Positions 25,731-36,932 of a DNA stretch of 64,000 bases are shown here, in pieces. Made by a program: the position numbers and the translations under genes. The DNA is from Syntrophomonas sp. (GTDB lineage Bacteria; Bacillota; Syntrophomonadia; Syntrophomonadales; Syntrophomonadaceae): NCBI GenBank assembly GCA_016841875.1, contig JAENYG010000005.1:1-64000 (forward strand), written 5' to 3'. The notes below the pieces were generated by a model. It made no database searches and was not told where the DNA came from. It saw only the letters and a list, made by a program, of their open reading frames with translations. Numbering within the stretch: position 1 is the stretch's first letter; each line of letters opens with the position of its first letter.

Positions 25731-25936
25731 CGAAAAAAGGCCATCCCTTTTGGGATGGCCTCAGCTTGTCGACAAAGTCGGCAAGCTGCAGGCCGATGAC
25801 AGAAGGGAAGATCAAGGCATAAGAAAAGCCCGAGATTGAGGCGTACTTGAGTACGTTGATTGAACGGCTTTTTGAAATAACGCAGAGATTCGTTTCTGTC
25901 ATCGGTCTGAGGCCATCCCTTTTGGGATGGCCTCTA
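25731..25936 (-). repeat. Highly structured repeat element, possible non-coding RNA
   Basis: Five helices fill this stretch. Two near-identical GGCCATCCC-tttt-GGGATGGCC hairpins bound it (25738-25761 and 25909-25934). Next to the first, 25762-25773 pairs with 25777-25788 (12 pairs, AAA loop). A long stem pairs 25789-25804 with 25894-25909 (16 pairs, one G-U) and encloses AAAAGCC/GGCTTTT (25824-25830 with 25866-25872) and a GCGTAC-ttga-GTACGT hairpin at 25841-25856. On the minus strand the last hairpin is followed by T6, so it ends like an intrinsic terminator. Frames through it are short and follow the palindromes. It could be a structured RNA or a palindromic mobile repeat. I recall similar sequences in other Firmicutes but cannot name a family. 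Confidence 0.65.
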
Positions 25937-25973
25937 TGCATGCACTTGCATGCTTAATACCTTAAATTATTTA

Positions 25974-26495
25974 CTATGCTTTTTCTACTTCCGGATAATC
26001 AACTCCGAAGGTATCAACACTTACTTTAAGCATTTTTTGATCTTCCAGAGGTCTATCCATGCGGTTTCTTTGAGTATTTACTATGGTATCTACCTGGTCC
26101 ATCCCATCAATGACCCTGCCAAACGATGCGTATTGTCCATCCAGATGAGGGGAGGGAGCGACCATGATAAAAAACTGCGATCCTGCTGAATTTGGTGCGG
26201 CGGTTCTGGCCATGGAGAGAACCCCGCGGTCGTGTTTAAGATCGTTCTTAAAACCGTTGCCGGAGAATTCGCCTTTAATAGAATAACCAGGCCCACCCAT
26301 GCCTGAACCTTCCGGGCAACCACCCTGAATCATAAAACCGGGTATCACCCGGTGAAAAATAATCCCATCATAATAGCCTTTATTGACCAGAGATATAAAA
26401 TTATTTACTGTATTAGGGGCAATCTCTGGATATAATTCGGCTTTAAGTATACCTCCATTTTCTAATTCGATCGTCACCAGTGGATTTGTGCTCAT
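25974..26495 (-). CDS. Peptidyl-prolyl cis-trans isomerase (cyclophilin)
   Basis: The 173-residue protein is a complete cyclophilin: IIFHRVIPGFMIQGG with the catalytic Arg and Phe, GVLSMARTAAPNSAGSQFFI with the Gln and Phe of the active site, and SPHLDGQYASFGRVIDG. It catalyses proline isomerisation during protein folding. With no signal peptide it is cytoplasmic. AGGAAG precedes the ATG. It is a single gene between the structured repeat and the HD-GYP-type gene. Confidence 0.93.
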   Translation of the reverse strand: MSTNPLVTIELENGGILKAELYPEIAPNTVNNFISLVNKGYYDGIIFHRVIPGFMIQGGCPEGSGMGGPGYSIKGEFSGNGFKNDLKHDRGVLSMARTAAPNSAGSQFFIMVAPSPHLDGQYASFGRVIDGMDQVDTIVNTQRNRMDRPLEDQKMLKVSVDTFGVDYPEVEKA

Positions 26496-26726
26496 CTAAT
26501 CTTCCTTTCTAGATCATAATTTTAGATACATTATACCAGAAGTGGAAGGAATTTATGCTGAACATTCCGGGGACCATAAGCAGCAGGCAACAGCAGGGCT
26601 GTTTAAGCACTAAGCAGAGCATTCCAATGGTCCTGATTATGGTGGAAAACTGGCTGAAAAAAAGCAGGCAAGTAGGAAAAGAGCTGTGAATAGCGAATGC
26701 TTAAAGAAAGAAAAGATAGATTGTGA

Positions 26727-27917
26727 GTGAGGATGATGGGAACCAAACATATTGTGCTGGCAGGTTTCATAGCGACTGCTCTGGTTACCGCGGTGGTACT
26801 GGCAGATGTTTTACCCGTTCTGGTAATAGCTTTTATCATTCTGCTGGCTGGCCTGGGCCTTACTTATTATGCCGGGCTCAGTTGGAACCGCATCGAATAT
26901 ATTGGAGAACAACGTCTGCTGCTGGAGTTTAATAAAGAGCTGATCAACGGCAGAGAGCTGTCAGAAGTAGAAAGAGTAACTAAAAAATATGCCGCCCGGA
27001 TAGTATCCTGCGAAAACATAGCGATATTAAGAGCAGGTAATGCCAGCACCGCCGAAGATGTGATCGACCTGAATAATTTAGAGAGATGGATGGAGGAAAA
27101 GCAGACCGAGCTGCTTATTGATGAGCATAACTCTTGCCCTGCTGATTTAAGCGTACCGGCCAATATCCGATCTCTGCTGGGCATTCCTATACTGAGCAGG
27201 CCGGATCATTACGGTATCATATTACTGATTAATAAAGAAGATCCGGGTGCTTTCACACCCCGGCAAAGGGAAATGCTGCAGTATTTAACCGCACAGGCGG
27301 CCAAGATAATCTCCCAGTTCCTGGATCATAGAAAACAGCATGCATACCAGCTAGATTTGCTAAAAGCTATGGTCAAGGCCATTGAAGGAAGAGAAACGGG
27401 TTTTGCCGGGCATAGTGAAAGGGTGGCCGAGATTACCTGCCTGCTGGGGGGGAAACTGGGTTTGGATGCAACCGAAATGCATGATTTATATTACAGCGCC
27501 CTGCTGCACGACATTGGAAACCTGAGGTCAGACGGAATAGATAGTGCTGAGCCAGATGGGCTGGATATCGAAGATCACGCCAGCCGGGGTGCCTTTATAC
27601 TGAAGGAAGTTCCGGGCCTGGAAAGAGTCAGGGAAAGTATATTGCACCACCATGAGCGCTATGATGGGAGCGGTGGACCACAGGGCTTGTCGGCTACAGA
27701 TATCCCCTTTGCTGCCAGGATCATAGCGGTAGCTGATATTTACGATGCCTTGACTAGATTATGTGCTGAAGATGAACGATTGCCGCATAAGGAGGCCCTT
27801 CAGGCAGTTAAAAAGGGCTCTGGATCAATTCTGGACCCCCTGGTAGTTGTCGCGCTGGAAGAAGTTGAAGGTATAATAGCTGGCTGGGACCAGGATCAGG
27901 CAGATAATGAGTTTTAG
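26727..27917 (+). CDS. GAF-HD-GYP-type protein, possible cyclic dinucleotide phosphodiesterase
   Basis: The protein of about 396 residues has two N-terminal membrane segments (about 7-50), a GAF-like domain (about 65-195) and a C-terminal HD-GYP domain: HSERVAEITCLLGGKL, LLHDIGNLR (HD pair), HHHERYDGSGGPQGLS and RIIAVADIYDALT. HD-GYP enzymes hydrolyse cyclic di-GMP or relatives. The GYP triplet reads GGP here, a common drift that leaves activity uncertain. The start is GTG 26727 or ATG 26733/26736, and no strong ribosome binding site decides. It is a single gene. GAF ligand control is inferred. Confidence 0.82.
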   Translation: MRMMGTKHIVLAGFIATALVTAVVLADVLPVLVIAFIILLAGLGLTYYAGLSWNRIEYIGEQRLLLEFNKELINGRELSEVERVTKKYAARIVSCENIAILRAGNASTAEDVIDLNNLERWMEEKQTELLIDEHNSCPADLSVPANIRSLLGIPILSRPDHYGIILLINKEDPGAFTPRQREMLQYLTAQAAKIISQFLDHRKQHAYQLDLLKAMVKAIEGRETGFAGHSERVAEITCLLGGKLGLDATEMHDLYYSALLHDIGNLRSDGIDSAEPDGLDIEDHASRGAFILKEVPGLERVRESILHHHERYDGSGGPQGLSATDIPFAARIIAVADIYDALTRLCAEDERLPHKEALQAVKKGSGSILDPLVVVALEEVEGIIAGWDQDQADNEF

Positions 27918-27939
27918 ATAAACCTAATGCTCCTCTTTT

Positions 27940-27992
27940 GTGTCAAATAGAACCGTCCCCATTGACATTTCAGTCTGCCGTCCCTGTGACAC
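27940..27992. repeat. REP-like palindromic remnant
   Basis: TGTCAA at 27941-27946 and TTGACA at 27962-27967 flank an aaccgtcccc core, and GTGTCA/TGACAC at 27940-27945 and 27987-27992 give a wider palindrome with a second cgtccc core. This sequence type recurs in intergenic regions of Firmicutes and related bacteria. A partial copy (aaacgtccccat) occurs near 5903. The surrounding gap of about 230 bases shows no gene. Confidence 0.45.
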
Positions 27993-28144
27993 CCTTTGGT
28001 CAATTAGATTATATAAAATCCTTATTCCACTGCTCATGAATAAAGATTTTTTATTATGACCCCGATACTGAACTTATAAACGCAAAAATTCTTGCAGCTA
28101 ACTCTTTTAGGGATAGAATATGTTTATAAGTTGGATGTGAAAAT

Positions 28145-29638
28145 ATGAAAAAGAACAAATTTTTTTATTATGCCGCCGCCATGGTGGTCTTAATATCAGT
28201 CATCTGTTTAGCAATTCCATTTCATGACTCCCTGGGAAAAGACAATCTGAGCCCATCGTCTATTGACGATGATTTAAAGCGGGAGTCTCCGAGTCAGGCT
28301 TCTGCACTGGTCCGGCCATTCCCCGATCCTGATGAAACCCATTATAAAATGGAACTTTATCTGGATATTGTCTCTAACCTGCTGTACGGTCGCAGCAGTA
28401 TTAGTACCCTCAATACTACCGGCAGTGAAATGAATGAATTGTGGTTTACTATTTATCCCAATGCTTTTCAAACTCCTGCTTCCACTCCCGCTCCGGCCCA
28501 AGCATATTATAAAGGCTTTAATCCTGGCTGGCTGGAGTTGGATAAGGTGCTGGTAAATGGGCAGGAAGTTGAATACTATCTGGATGGGATATCAATGCAT
28601 ATGGTAATGCCATTTGATATTATGCAGGACAAGGATATAATTATAGATATGAGTTGGAGAAGCCGGATACCAGAAATTGCTTACCGTTTTGGCAGTAAAG
28701 ACGGAGTTTTTATGCTGGGTAATTTCTATCCGGTTCTTAATGTGTATGATCAAGAAGGTTGGCATTTGGCTTATAATTCTAAATTTGGGGATCCCTTTTG
28801 CTTCCATTGCGCTGATTATGCAGTCCAGGTCAACATACCAGAAGCTTACGAACTGGTTTCCACCGGGAGCATGATTAAAAAGTTCGCAGAAGATAATGGT
28901 CGGGAGATTTATTCAATAGAAGCCAGTAAAGCACGTGATTTTTGCCTGCTGATAATATATGATTACCAGGAAATTATAAGCGAAGTACATAATATAACGG
29001 TTAAGTGCTACGTGCCCGGCGGGAGCAGGACGGATGAGGCACAGAAAATAGCAGAGCAATGCGGAGATATACTGTATTATTATTCCTATCGCTGGGGTTC
29101 TTACCCCTACCCGGACTTCAAGATGGCTTTTGTTCCTATGCAGGGTTTCCATGGCATGGAATATTCAGGTTTAATATTTTTGAAAGAAGAATTATTTTCC
29201 CCTCAATTTGATAGTAACCGGGGCAGCTTTATTCTGGCTCATGAAGTGGCTCACCAGTGGTGGTATGCCATGGTAGGGAATGACCAGATAAATGAACCAT
29301 GGCTGGATGAGGCACTAGCCAACTATTCGGCCTATGAATATCAGGAGGATTGCCAGGGACTTACGGTCATGCGTAAACCAACCGCTGCCAGCAGCAAACT
29401 GGATCAGCAGCTAAATGAAATGGATTCCAACAGTGAGTATTATCAGACTATCTATAATGACGGAGAGGCATTCTGGGCAGCCCTGGAAGGAGAACTGGGC
29501 CAGGATACTACAGATAGAGTCCTGCGACTCTATCTGGAGGATTACAAATATGATATTGCTACCACCCACGGCCTGCTGGAGGTCATTAGAAAAGAAGCCC
29601 ACCAGGAGATGGACTCCTTTCTTAAAAAGTGGTTTTAA
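28145..29638 (+). CDS. M1 family metallopeptidase, exported
   Basis: The 497-residue protein has an N-terminal signal or anchor (FFYYAAAMVVLISVICLAI). The middle holds the beta domain of M1 peptidases, then GFHGMEYSGLIF, a variant of the GAMEN substrate loop, and near residue 365 the zinc motif HEVAHQWW with the second Glu in WLDEALANYSAYEY. It should remove N-terminal residues from peptides outside the cell. It ends shortly after the catalytic domain, much shorter than classical aminopeptidase N. It is a single gene, convergent with a small hypothetical gene only 14 bases away. Confidence 0.87.
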   Translation: MKKNKFFYYAAAMVVLISVICLAIPFHDSLGKDNLSPSSIDDDLKRESPSQASALVRPFPDPDETHYKMELYLDIVSNLLYGRSSISTLNTTGSEMNELWFTIYPNAFQTPASTPAPAQAYYKGFNPGWLELDKVLVNGQEVEYYLDGISMHMVMPFDIMQDKDIIIDMSWRSRIPEIAYRFGSKDGVFMLGNFYPVLNVYDQEGWHLAYNSKFGDPFCFHCADYAVQVNIPEAYELVSTGSMIKKFAEDNGREIYSIEASKARDFCLLIIYDYQEIISEVHNITVKCYVPGGSRTDEAQKIAEQCGDILYYYSYRWGSYPYPDFKMAFVPMQGFHGMEYSGLIFLKEELFSPQFDSNRGSFILAHEVAHQWWYAMVGNDQINEPWLDEALANYSAYEYQEDCQGLTVMRKPTAASSKLDQQLNEMDSNSEYYQTIYNDGEAFWAALEGELGQDTTDRVLRLYLEDYKYDIATTHGLLEVIRKEAHQEMDSFLKKWF

Positions 29639-29652
29639 TGATAGAAATCTAC

Positions 29653-30030
29653 CTATATTCTGGCTCCATGCTGTGCCAGTATTTGTAGAGCGGTTTCAAT
29701 TTTATCCTGCCCGGTTACCAGGGTAAGCAGGTGGGAATATCCCTGCGCTGTTTCCGTTGGGGAAGACATGCCGCTGACCGATGGATCTGCAGCCATAAGC
29801 GGACTCTGGCTAAGGCTGTAATCCTGGCTGCCATATTCCCGGCTGCCCAGTACCATACTTGATAAATTGACTGGATAGGAGTTATAAACGGGACGGCTGG
29901 GATAGCGAGAAATACCATCGATTTGCAGATCCTGATAACCCCTTTCTTTTAGTGCCAGAGCAGCTTCCTGAGCCTGCTGCAGGTCTGAGAAATAGGCCAG
30001 GATAGATCTTTCGCCTGGTTCAAGTTGCAT
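29653..30030 (-). CDS. Hypothetical protein, 125 aa
   Basis: The protein starts MQLEPGERSILAYFSDLQQA and has a short alpha/beta N-terminal unit (residues 9-42, QEAALALKERGYQDLQIDGI), a Ser/Tyr/Pro-rich middle and a second similar unit at the end (LLTLVTGQDKIETALQILAQ). The two flanking beta-alpha units recall ferredoxin-like folds seen in general-stress proteins, but I recognise no family. AATGGAGG precedes the ATG. It is divergent from argS. Confidence 0.6.
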   Translation of the reverse strand: MQLEPGERSILAYFSDLQQAQEAALALKERGYQDLQIDGISRYPSRPVYNSYPVNLSSMVLGSREYGSQDYSLSQSPLMAADPSVSGMSSPTETAQGYSHLLTLVTGQDKIETALQILAQHGARI

Positions 30031-30149
30031 TTAGATACCTCCATTATAAAAAAATAATTAGGAAAATCCAGTTCTTTTTTATAAGTTTTTCCCACAATGG
30101 GATAAAATATATATGATAGATGTCAGCAGCAAATTCGAGGAGGAAAAAA

Positions 30150-31832
30150 ATGAATCCCATTCAACAAATAAAGGGTTTAATAAACAGCAAGATAACCGAA
30201 GCACTGGAACTGGCCAGGGAAGAAGGGCTGATAAAATATGATTCAGTACCGGACTTTGTGATAGAAGTGCCCCGGGAAAAGGGCCATGGGGATTTTGCCT
30301 GTAACGCCGCTATGATAATGGCCCGAGAGGCAAAAATGGCACCCCGCCAGATAGCCGAGATAATAATAAAAGGTATGGATTTGAATGATTTGGAGCAGTT
30401 GGAAAAGGTTGAAATTGCAGGACCGGGCTTTATAAATATTTTCCTTAATGATAAATGGCTTCAGGAAATTCCCTTTATCGTTGACCAAATAGGAGATAGC
30501 TTTGGTTATAATGAGGCCCGCCGATGTAAGGTGCAGGTGGAATTTGTCAGTGCCAATCCTACCGGTAACCTGCATATGGGGAATGCTAGAGGCGGAGCTA
30601 TAGGCGACACCCTGGCTAACATATTGAAGTATGCTGGGTATGAAGTGGAAAGAGAGTTTTATATAAATGATGCCGGTAACCAGATTGAAATATTTGGAGA
30701 TTCTCTGGAAGCACGATATCTACAGCTGACCGGACATGATGTAGAATTTCCCGAGAACGGATATGCAGGCCAGGATTTGATACAAACGGTAAGAAATATT
30801 ATCAATCAGTATGGGGATAATTTATCAGAGTTACCAAAAGAGAAGAGAAGAAAACTTATTATCGAACATGCCCTGGAGGAAAAAGTAGCGTATATCAAGA
30901 AAACCCTGCTGGATTTCGGCATTGAATACGATGTCTGGTACAGTGAAAAAACTCTTCATGAGTCCGGGGCTGTCCAGCAGGTTATAGACACCCTGCAGGA
31001 GAAGGGATATATATACGAGCAGGAAGGTGCTTTATGGTTTAAAACCAGCAGTTCGGAAGAAGATAAAGATAACGTTGTAATGCGCGCTAATGGGCTGCCT
31101 ACATACTTTGCAGCCGATATTGCTTATCACCAGGATAAATATCAGCGCGGTTTTGATTGGGTAATTAATGTCTGGGGAGCAGACCATCATGGTCATGTGA
31201 ATCGCATGAAGGATGCCATCGAAGCTCTGGGATATAAACGGGATATGCTGGATGTTTTATTAATGCAGCTGGTCAGGTTGTATCGGGGTAAAGACCTGGT
31301 CCGAATGTCTAAACGCACCGGGACTACTATTGCCCTGGATGAATTGATAGAAGAACTGGGAAAAGATGCGGCCCGTTTTTTCTTTGTTATGCGGAGCCCG
31401 GACAGTCAGCTGGATTTTGATCTTCGTCTGGCTGCCGAACAAAGTCAGGATAATCCAGTTTATTATGTCCAGTATGCTCATGCTCGCATCTGCAGTATTT
31501 TTAGGCAGGCCGGGGCGGCCGGGATCAAGATGCCTGCCATTAGGAGCATTGATACCAGTTTGTTAAAGGAGCCCGAGGAGTTAGCATTATTGAGAAAAAT
31601 CGCTGACTTTCCGGAAGAAATCCGGGTAGCTGCTCAAACTCTGGCTCCCCATCGTATAGCCAGGTATGTATTGGATCTGGCTGGATTATTTCACAGTTTT
31701 TATAATCGCCATCGGGTTATTAACGTAGAGGCCGAGCTGCAGGATGCCCGACTGCTGCTGATGAAGGTTACACGTATTACGATAAAAAATGCACTTTCGA
31801 TCCTGGGTGTAAGTGCACCCGAATATATGTAG
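30150..31832 (+). CDS. argS: Arginyl-tRNA synthetase
   Basis: The enzyme of about 560 residues charges tRNA-Arg. It has the N-terminal additional domain, the HIGH-class motif as [15 protein letters not shown], the KMSKS-class motif as VRMSKRTGT, and a C-terminal anticodon-binding domain ([18 protein letters not shown]). The start is ATG 30150 behind GAGGAGG. The open frame begins 30 bases earlier without a good site. The rpoE-like gene follows after ten bases, so the two form an operon. No T-box leader is visible upstream. Confidence 0.95.
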   Translation: MNPIQQIKGLINSKITEALELAREEGLIKYDSVPDFVIEVPREKGHGDFACNAAMIMAREAKMAPRQIAEIIIKGMDLNDLEQLEKVEIAGPGFINIFLNDKWLQEIPFIVDQIGDSFGYNEARRCKVQVEFVSANPTGNLHMGNARGGAIGDTLANILKYAGYEVEREFYINDAGNQIEIFGDSLEARYLQLTGHDVEFPENGYAGQDLIQTVRNIINQYGDNLSELPKEKRRKLIIEHALEEKVAYIKKTLLDFGIEYDVWYSEKTLHESGAVQQVIDTLQEKGYIYEQEGALWFKTSSSEEDKDNVVMRANGLPTYFAADIAYHQDKYQRGFDWVINVWGADHHGHVNRMKDAIEALGYKRDMLDVLLMQLVRLYRGKDLVRMSKRTGTTIALDELIEELGKDAARFFFVMRSPDSQLDFDLRLAAEQSQDNPVYYVQYAHARICSIFRQAGAAGIKMPAIRSIDTSLLKEPEELALLRKIADFPEEIRVAAQTLAPHRIARYVLDLAGLFHSFYNRHRVINVEAELQDARLLLMKVTRITIKNALSILGVSAPEYM

Positions 31833-31842
31833 GAGGTAAACC

Positions 31843-32076
31843 ATGGTTAACAAAAAGAAGACTGAAGCTGATCTAGCTGTTGAGATCCTCTTAGAAGGAC
31901 ATGAGCCTATGTATTATGAGGTTCTTTTGAAAGAAATTGCTGCCCGAATGCATAGGGACGATGAGATACCTACTCTAGTAGCCATATTTTCGCGTTTAAA
32001 TATGGACCATCGTCTGGTTTACCAGGGGGATGGTTTCTGGTATTTTGACACTAAAAGGATAAAAGGAAAGGATTAA
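31843..32076 (+). CDS. rpoE: RNA polymerase delta-like HARE-HTH protein
   Basis: The 77-residue protein is a HARE-HTH domain as in RNA polymerase delta: ADLAVEILLEGHEPMYYEVL, then EIAARMHRDDEIP and RLVYQGDGFWYF. Bacillus delta carries an additional about 90-residue acidic tail, which is absent here, so it is only the folded domain. A position close to pyrG matches the Bacillus order rpoE-pyrG. AGGAGG precedes the ATG. It may act on polymerase recycling, but without the acidic tail its effect could differ. Confidence 0.8.
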   Translation: MVNKKKTEADLAVEILLEGHEPMYYEVLLKEIAARMHRDDEIPTLVAIFSRLNMDHRLVYQGDGFWYFDTKRIKGKD

Positions 32077-32083
32077 TTAGATC

Positions 32084-34403
<2,320 letters not shown>

Positions 34404-34640
34404 GAACCTATAAGGGTGAGCGCTAGTCCTGCCCTTATACCTAACTGCTTCATCTATGATAAAACCTGCCTGTGAGCACAGCCGCCTGATACCCGGGGAA
34501 GATTTTCAACAATCACCGGTGGGAAGAAGAAAAATAACCTTTTGCATTAAACCAAGGGTTTCGAGGAATAAATCCTCTGCGGATACCTAGGGATTATTAT
34601 GGTCAGAATAAGCGGTAATAAAAATAAAGGGAGCGACACA

Positions 34641-35726
34641 ATGTTTACCACCAGGGTTATCGATGAGAAAGAGAAGGGGAGATTTGATAATTTTGTGGCC
34701 CATCACCCCCGGGGACATTTTCTGCAACTGTGGGAATGGGGACAGGTAAAAGAAGGAATGGGTTGGGATAAACTGCCTCTGGTGCTGGAAGAAGATGGGG
34801 AAATTAGAGGTGCTCTGCTCATACTAAAAAGGAGGTTACCCCTGCCCGGGCTGAAAAAGAGTATATTTTATGCACCACGAGGGCCGGTAGTTGATGTGGA
34901 CAGCTCAGAATTGAACCGCCTTCTTTTTGCCGGGGCCGAAAAAGCAGCCCGGGAGCATAAAGCAATTTTTCTTAAAATTGATCCGGATATTATTAACCAT
35001 GATGAGCAATATAAAAATATTTTAATAAATTGTGGTTTTAAAGAGAATAAAACTGGAGTTAATTTTGAAGGAGTCCAACCTCGCTTTGTTTTCCGACTGG
35101 ATATCACTCCATCGGAAATAAAATTGCTGGAGAAGATGCACTCCAAATGGAGATATAATATACGCCTGGCCGGTAAAAAAGGGGTAATAATACGATCGGC
35201 TAAAGACAAAAGGGAATTACCCGCTTTCTATGAAATTTTGCGCGAAACTGCTCAGCGAGACAAGTTTCTAATCCGGGGTTATGAATATTTTGAGTGGATA
35301 TGGGATTATATGGTAGAAAATAATTTCGCCCGGATTTTTGTCGCTGAGCATGAAGGAGAAATTATTTCGGCCACCCTGGCTATGATTACCGGCAACAAAG
35401 TGTGGTATCTCTATGGGGCATCCAGCAATAATAAAAGAAATTTCATGCCCAATTATCTTATTCAATGGGCTATGATCCAATGGGCGAAAGATATGGGATG
35501 TTCTTTATACGATTTTAGAGGAGTTTCCGGAGACCTGGATGAAAGCAATCCGCTATATGGTTTATACCGCTTTAAGAAAGGCTTCGGAGGCGAATTGACG
35601 GAGTTTATGGGAGAATGGGATCAAATATATTCACCCTTTTTTTATTGGCTCTGGAATAATTTTCTGCCACTTTACCAGACCATAAGCAGGTCGGGGAAGA
35701 AAGCTTCCCAGGGCCAGGAGGAATAA
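34641..35726 (+). CDS. FemAB/FemX-type peptidyltransferase
   Basis: The protein of about 361 residues begins MFTTRVIDEKEKGRFDNFVA, then HPRGHFLQLWEWGQVKEGMGW, a FemABX N-terminal hallmark. The second GNAT-like half has LYGASSNNKRNFMPNYLIQW and DFRGVSGDLDESNPLYGLYRFKKG, split by standard linkers. FemX-type enzymes add the first amino acid of the peptidoglycan cross-bridge onto lipid II using aminoacyl-tRNA. ATG 34641 after GGGAG gives the expected start. The alanine racemase gene begins four bases after its stop, which supports a wall-synthesis operon. Confidence 0.85.
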   Translation: MFTTRVIDEKEKGRFDNFVAHHPRGHFLQLWEWGQVKEGMGWDKLPLVLEEDGEIRGALLILKRRLPLPGLKKSIFYAPRGPVVDVDSSELNRLLFAGAEKAAREHKAIFLKIDPDIINHDEQYKNILINCGFKENKTGVNFEGVQPRFVFRLDITPSEIKLLEKMHSKWRYNIRLAGKKGVIIRSAKDKRELPAFYEILRETAQRDKFLIRGYEYFEWIWDYMVENNFARIFVAEHEGEIISATLAMITGNKVWYLYGASSNNKRNFMPNYLIQWAMIQWAKDMGCSLYDFRGVSGDLDESNPLYGLYRFKKGFGGELTEFMGEWDQIYSPFFYWLWNNFLPLYQTISRSGKKASQGQEE

Positions 35727-35729
35727 AGA

Positions 35730-36932
35730 GTGTATCATACAGGAGCAGACCAATGGGTAGAAATAGATGCAGAAGCGATAATTCAGAACCTGCGGGAAGT
35801 TAAATCTATCCTGAAGGAGCAGGTGAGGCTTATTGCGGTCGTTAAGGCTAATGCATACGGGCACGGGGCAGCTGGCACCGCCAGTATCCTGGAAAGCCAG
35901 GGGGTTGACTTTTTTGCCGTTACCTATCTGCAAGAAGCGCTAAAGTTGAGAAAGACGGGAATTAGATCGGAGATTATGCTCTTAAGCCCATTAAGCCGGG
36001 AAGAACAAGTTACTGAAGCAGTCAATCATGATATAACCCTTACCCTGTCATCAACATACGATGCCCAAATACTTAACCGGGTATCCTCAGAATGTGGACG
36101 AACAGTAAGAGCACACCTCAAAATTGAAACAGGTCTGGGGCGTTTTGGTATGGGTCTGCAGGAAGCGCTGGAGGTATGCCAGATGCTGGCCCAGAATCCC
36201 TTTATTAAACTGGAGGGTATATATACGCATATGGCAGAAGCAGTTTCTGTACGCTGCAGTCAGGAGCAGTTCAAGTTATTCTCTGCCACCATAGATCAAT
36301 TGGCAGCCAACGGCTACAACTTCCCCCTGCAGCATTGTGCCAATAGTGCGGTTGGTGTTCTTTATCCTCATATGCAAATGGATGCAGTTCGATCAGGTAC
36401 CCTGTTAGCCGGGCAGTACCCAGCAGGGGTACATGGAGATATGAAGTTAAAAGACCCATTTAAATTCAAGTGCCGGGTGATATCCTTGAAAACCCTTAAA
36501 AGAGGGAGTACTATAGGATATTACCAAACCTACCGGTTAAGGGACGATGCTCAAATTGCAGTTATTCCAGCAGGTTATATAGATGGACTGGCACTGGAGG
36601 TTGGCAACCAGCCAGCCGGACTGGTTGATTTGTTAAAAATTGTATTGAAGATTATACTGGCTTATATAGGTGTCCATAGATTCAGCAAAACCGTTATTAT
36701 AAGCGGGAAAACCTATCCGATCCGAGGGAAGGTCTTCATGCAAATGGCTCTGGTGGAGATCCCGGAAAGTGAAGCCATAGCCATTGGAGATCAGGTGGAA
36801 GTGACCGTCAGGAAGACTCTGGTAGAGGAGTCAATCCCACGTCTTTTTTATTATAATGACCGGGTAATAAGTGAGGAGGAATTAGATCCAGGTACGGCAG
36901 CACTTATTATGGGGGGGAGAGAATATGCATAA
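35730..36932 (+). CDS. alr: Divergent alanine racemase
   Basis: The 400-residue protein has the PLP lysine motif AVVKANAYGHGAAG near residue 36 and an alanine-racemase barrel (IETGLGRFGM, HCANSAVGVLYP). The C-terminal domain keeps the GYxDG of the catalytic tyrosine (PAGYIDGLALEVGN) but then shows about 20 extra residues, and the conserved CMDQ motif is replaced by FMQM. It may still supply D-alanine for the wall, or may act on another amino acid. The start is GTG 35730 after AGGAGG. It overlaps the SppA gene by eight bases. Confidence 0.82.
   Translation: MYHTGADQWVEIDAEAIIQNLREVKSILKEQVRLIAVVKANAYGHGAAGTASILESQGVDFFAVTYLQEALKLRKTGIRSEIMLLSPLSREEQVTEAVNHDITLTLSSTYDAQILNRVSSECGRTVRAHLKIETGLGRFGMGLQEALEVCQMLAQNPFIKLEGIYTHMAEAVSVRCSQEQFKLFSATIDQLAANGYNFPLQHCANSAVGVLYPHMQMDAVRSGTLLAGQYPAGVHGDMKLKDPFKFKCRVISLKTLKRGSTIGYYQTYRLRDDAQIAVIPAGYIDGLALEVGNQPAGLVDLLKIVLKIILAYIGVHRFSKTVIISGKTYPIRGKVFMQMALVEIPESEAIAIGDQVEVTVRKTLVEESIPRLFYYNDRVISEEELDPGTAALIMGGREYA

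Noticed and set aside
25645-25941. Open frames on both strands through the structured repeat
   Set aside because: They run through palindromes, lack ribosome binding sites and exist on both strands at once; the base pairing explains them better than coding does.
30031-30149. T-box leader before argS
   Set aside because: The region is short and AT-rich and shows no T-box core sequence or terminator/antiterminator pair.
34412-34440. Terminator after pyrG
   Set aside because: TATAAGGG and CCCTTATA can pair, but the loop is long and no U tract follows.
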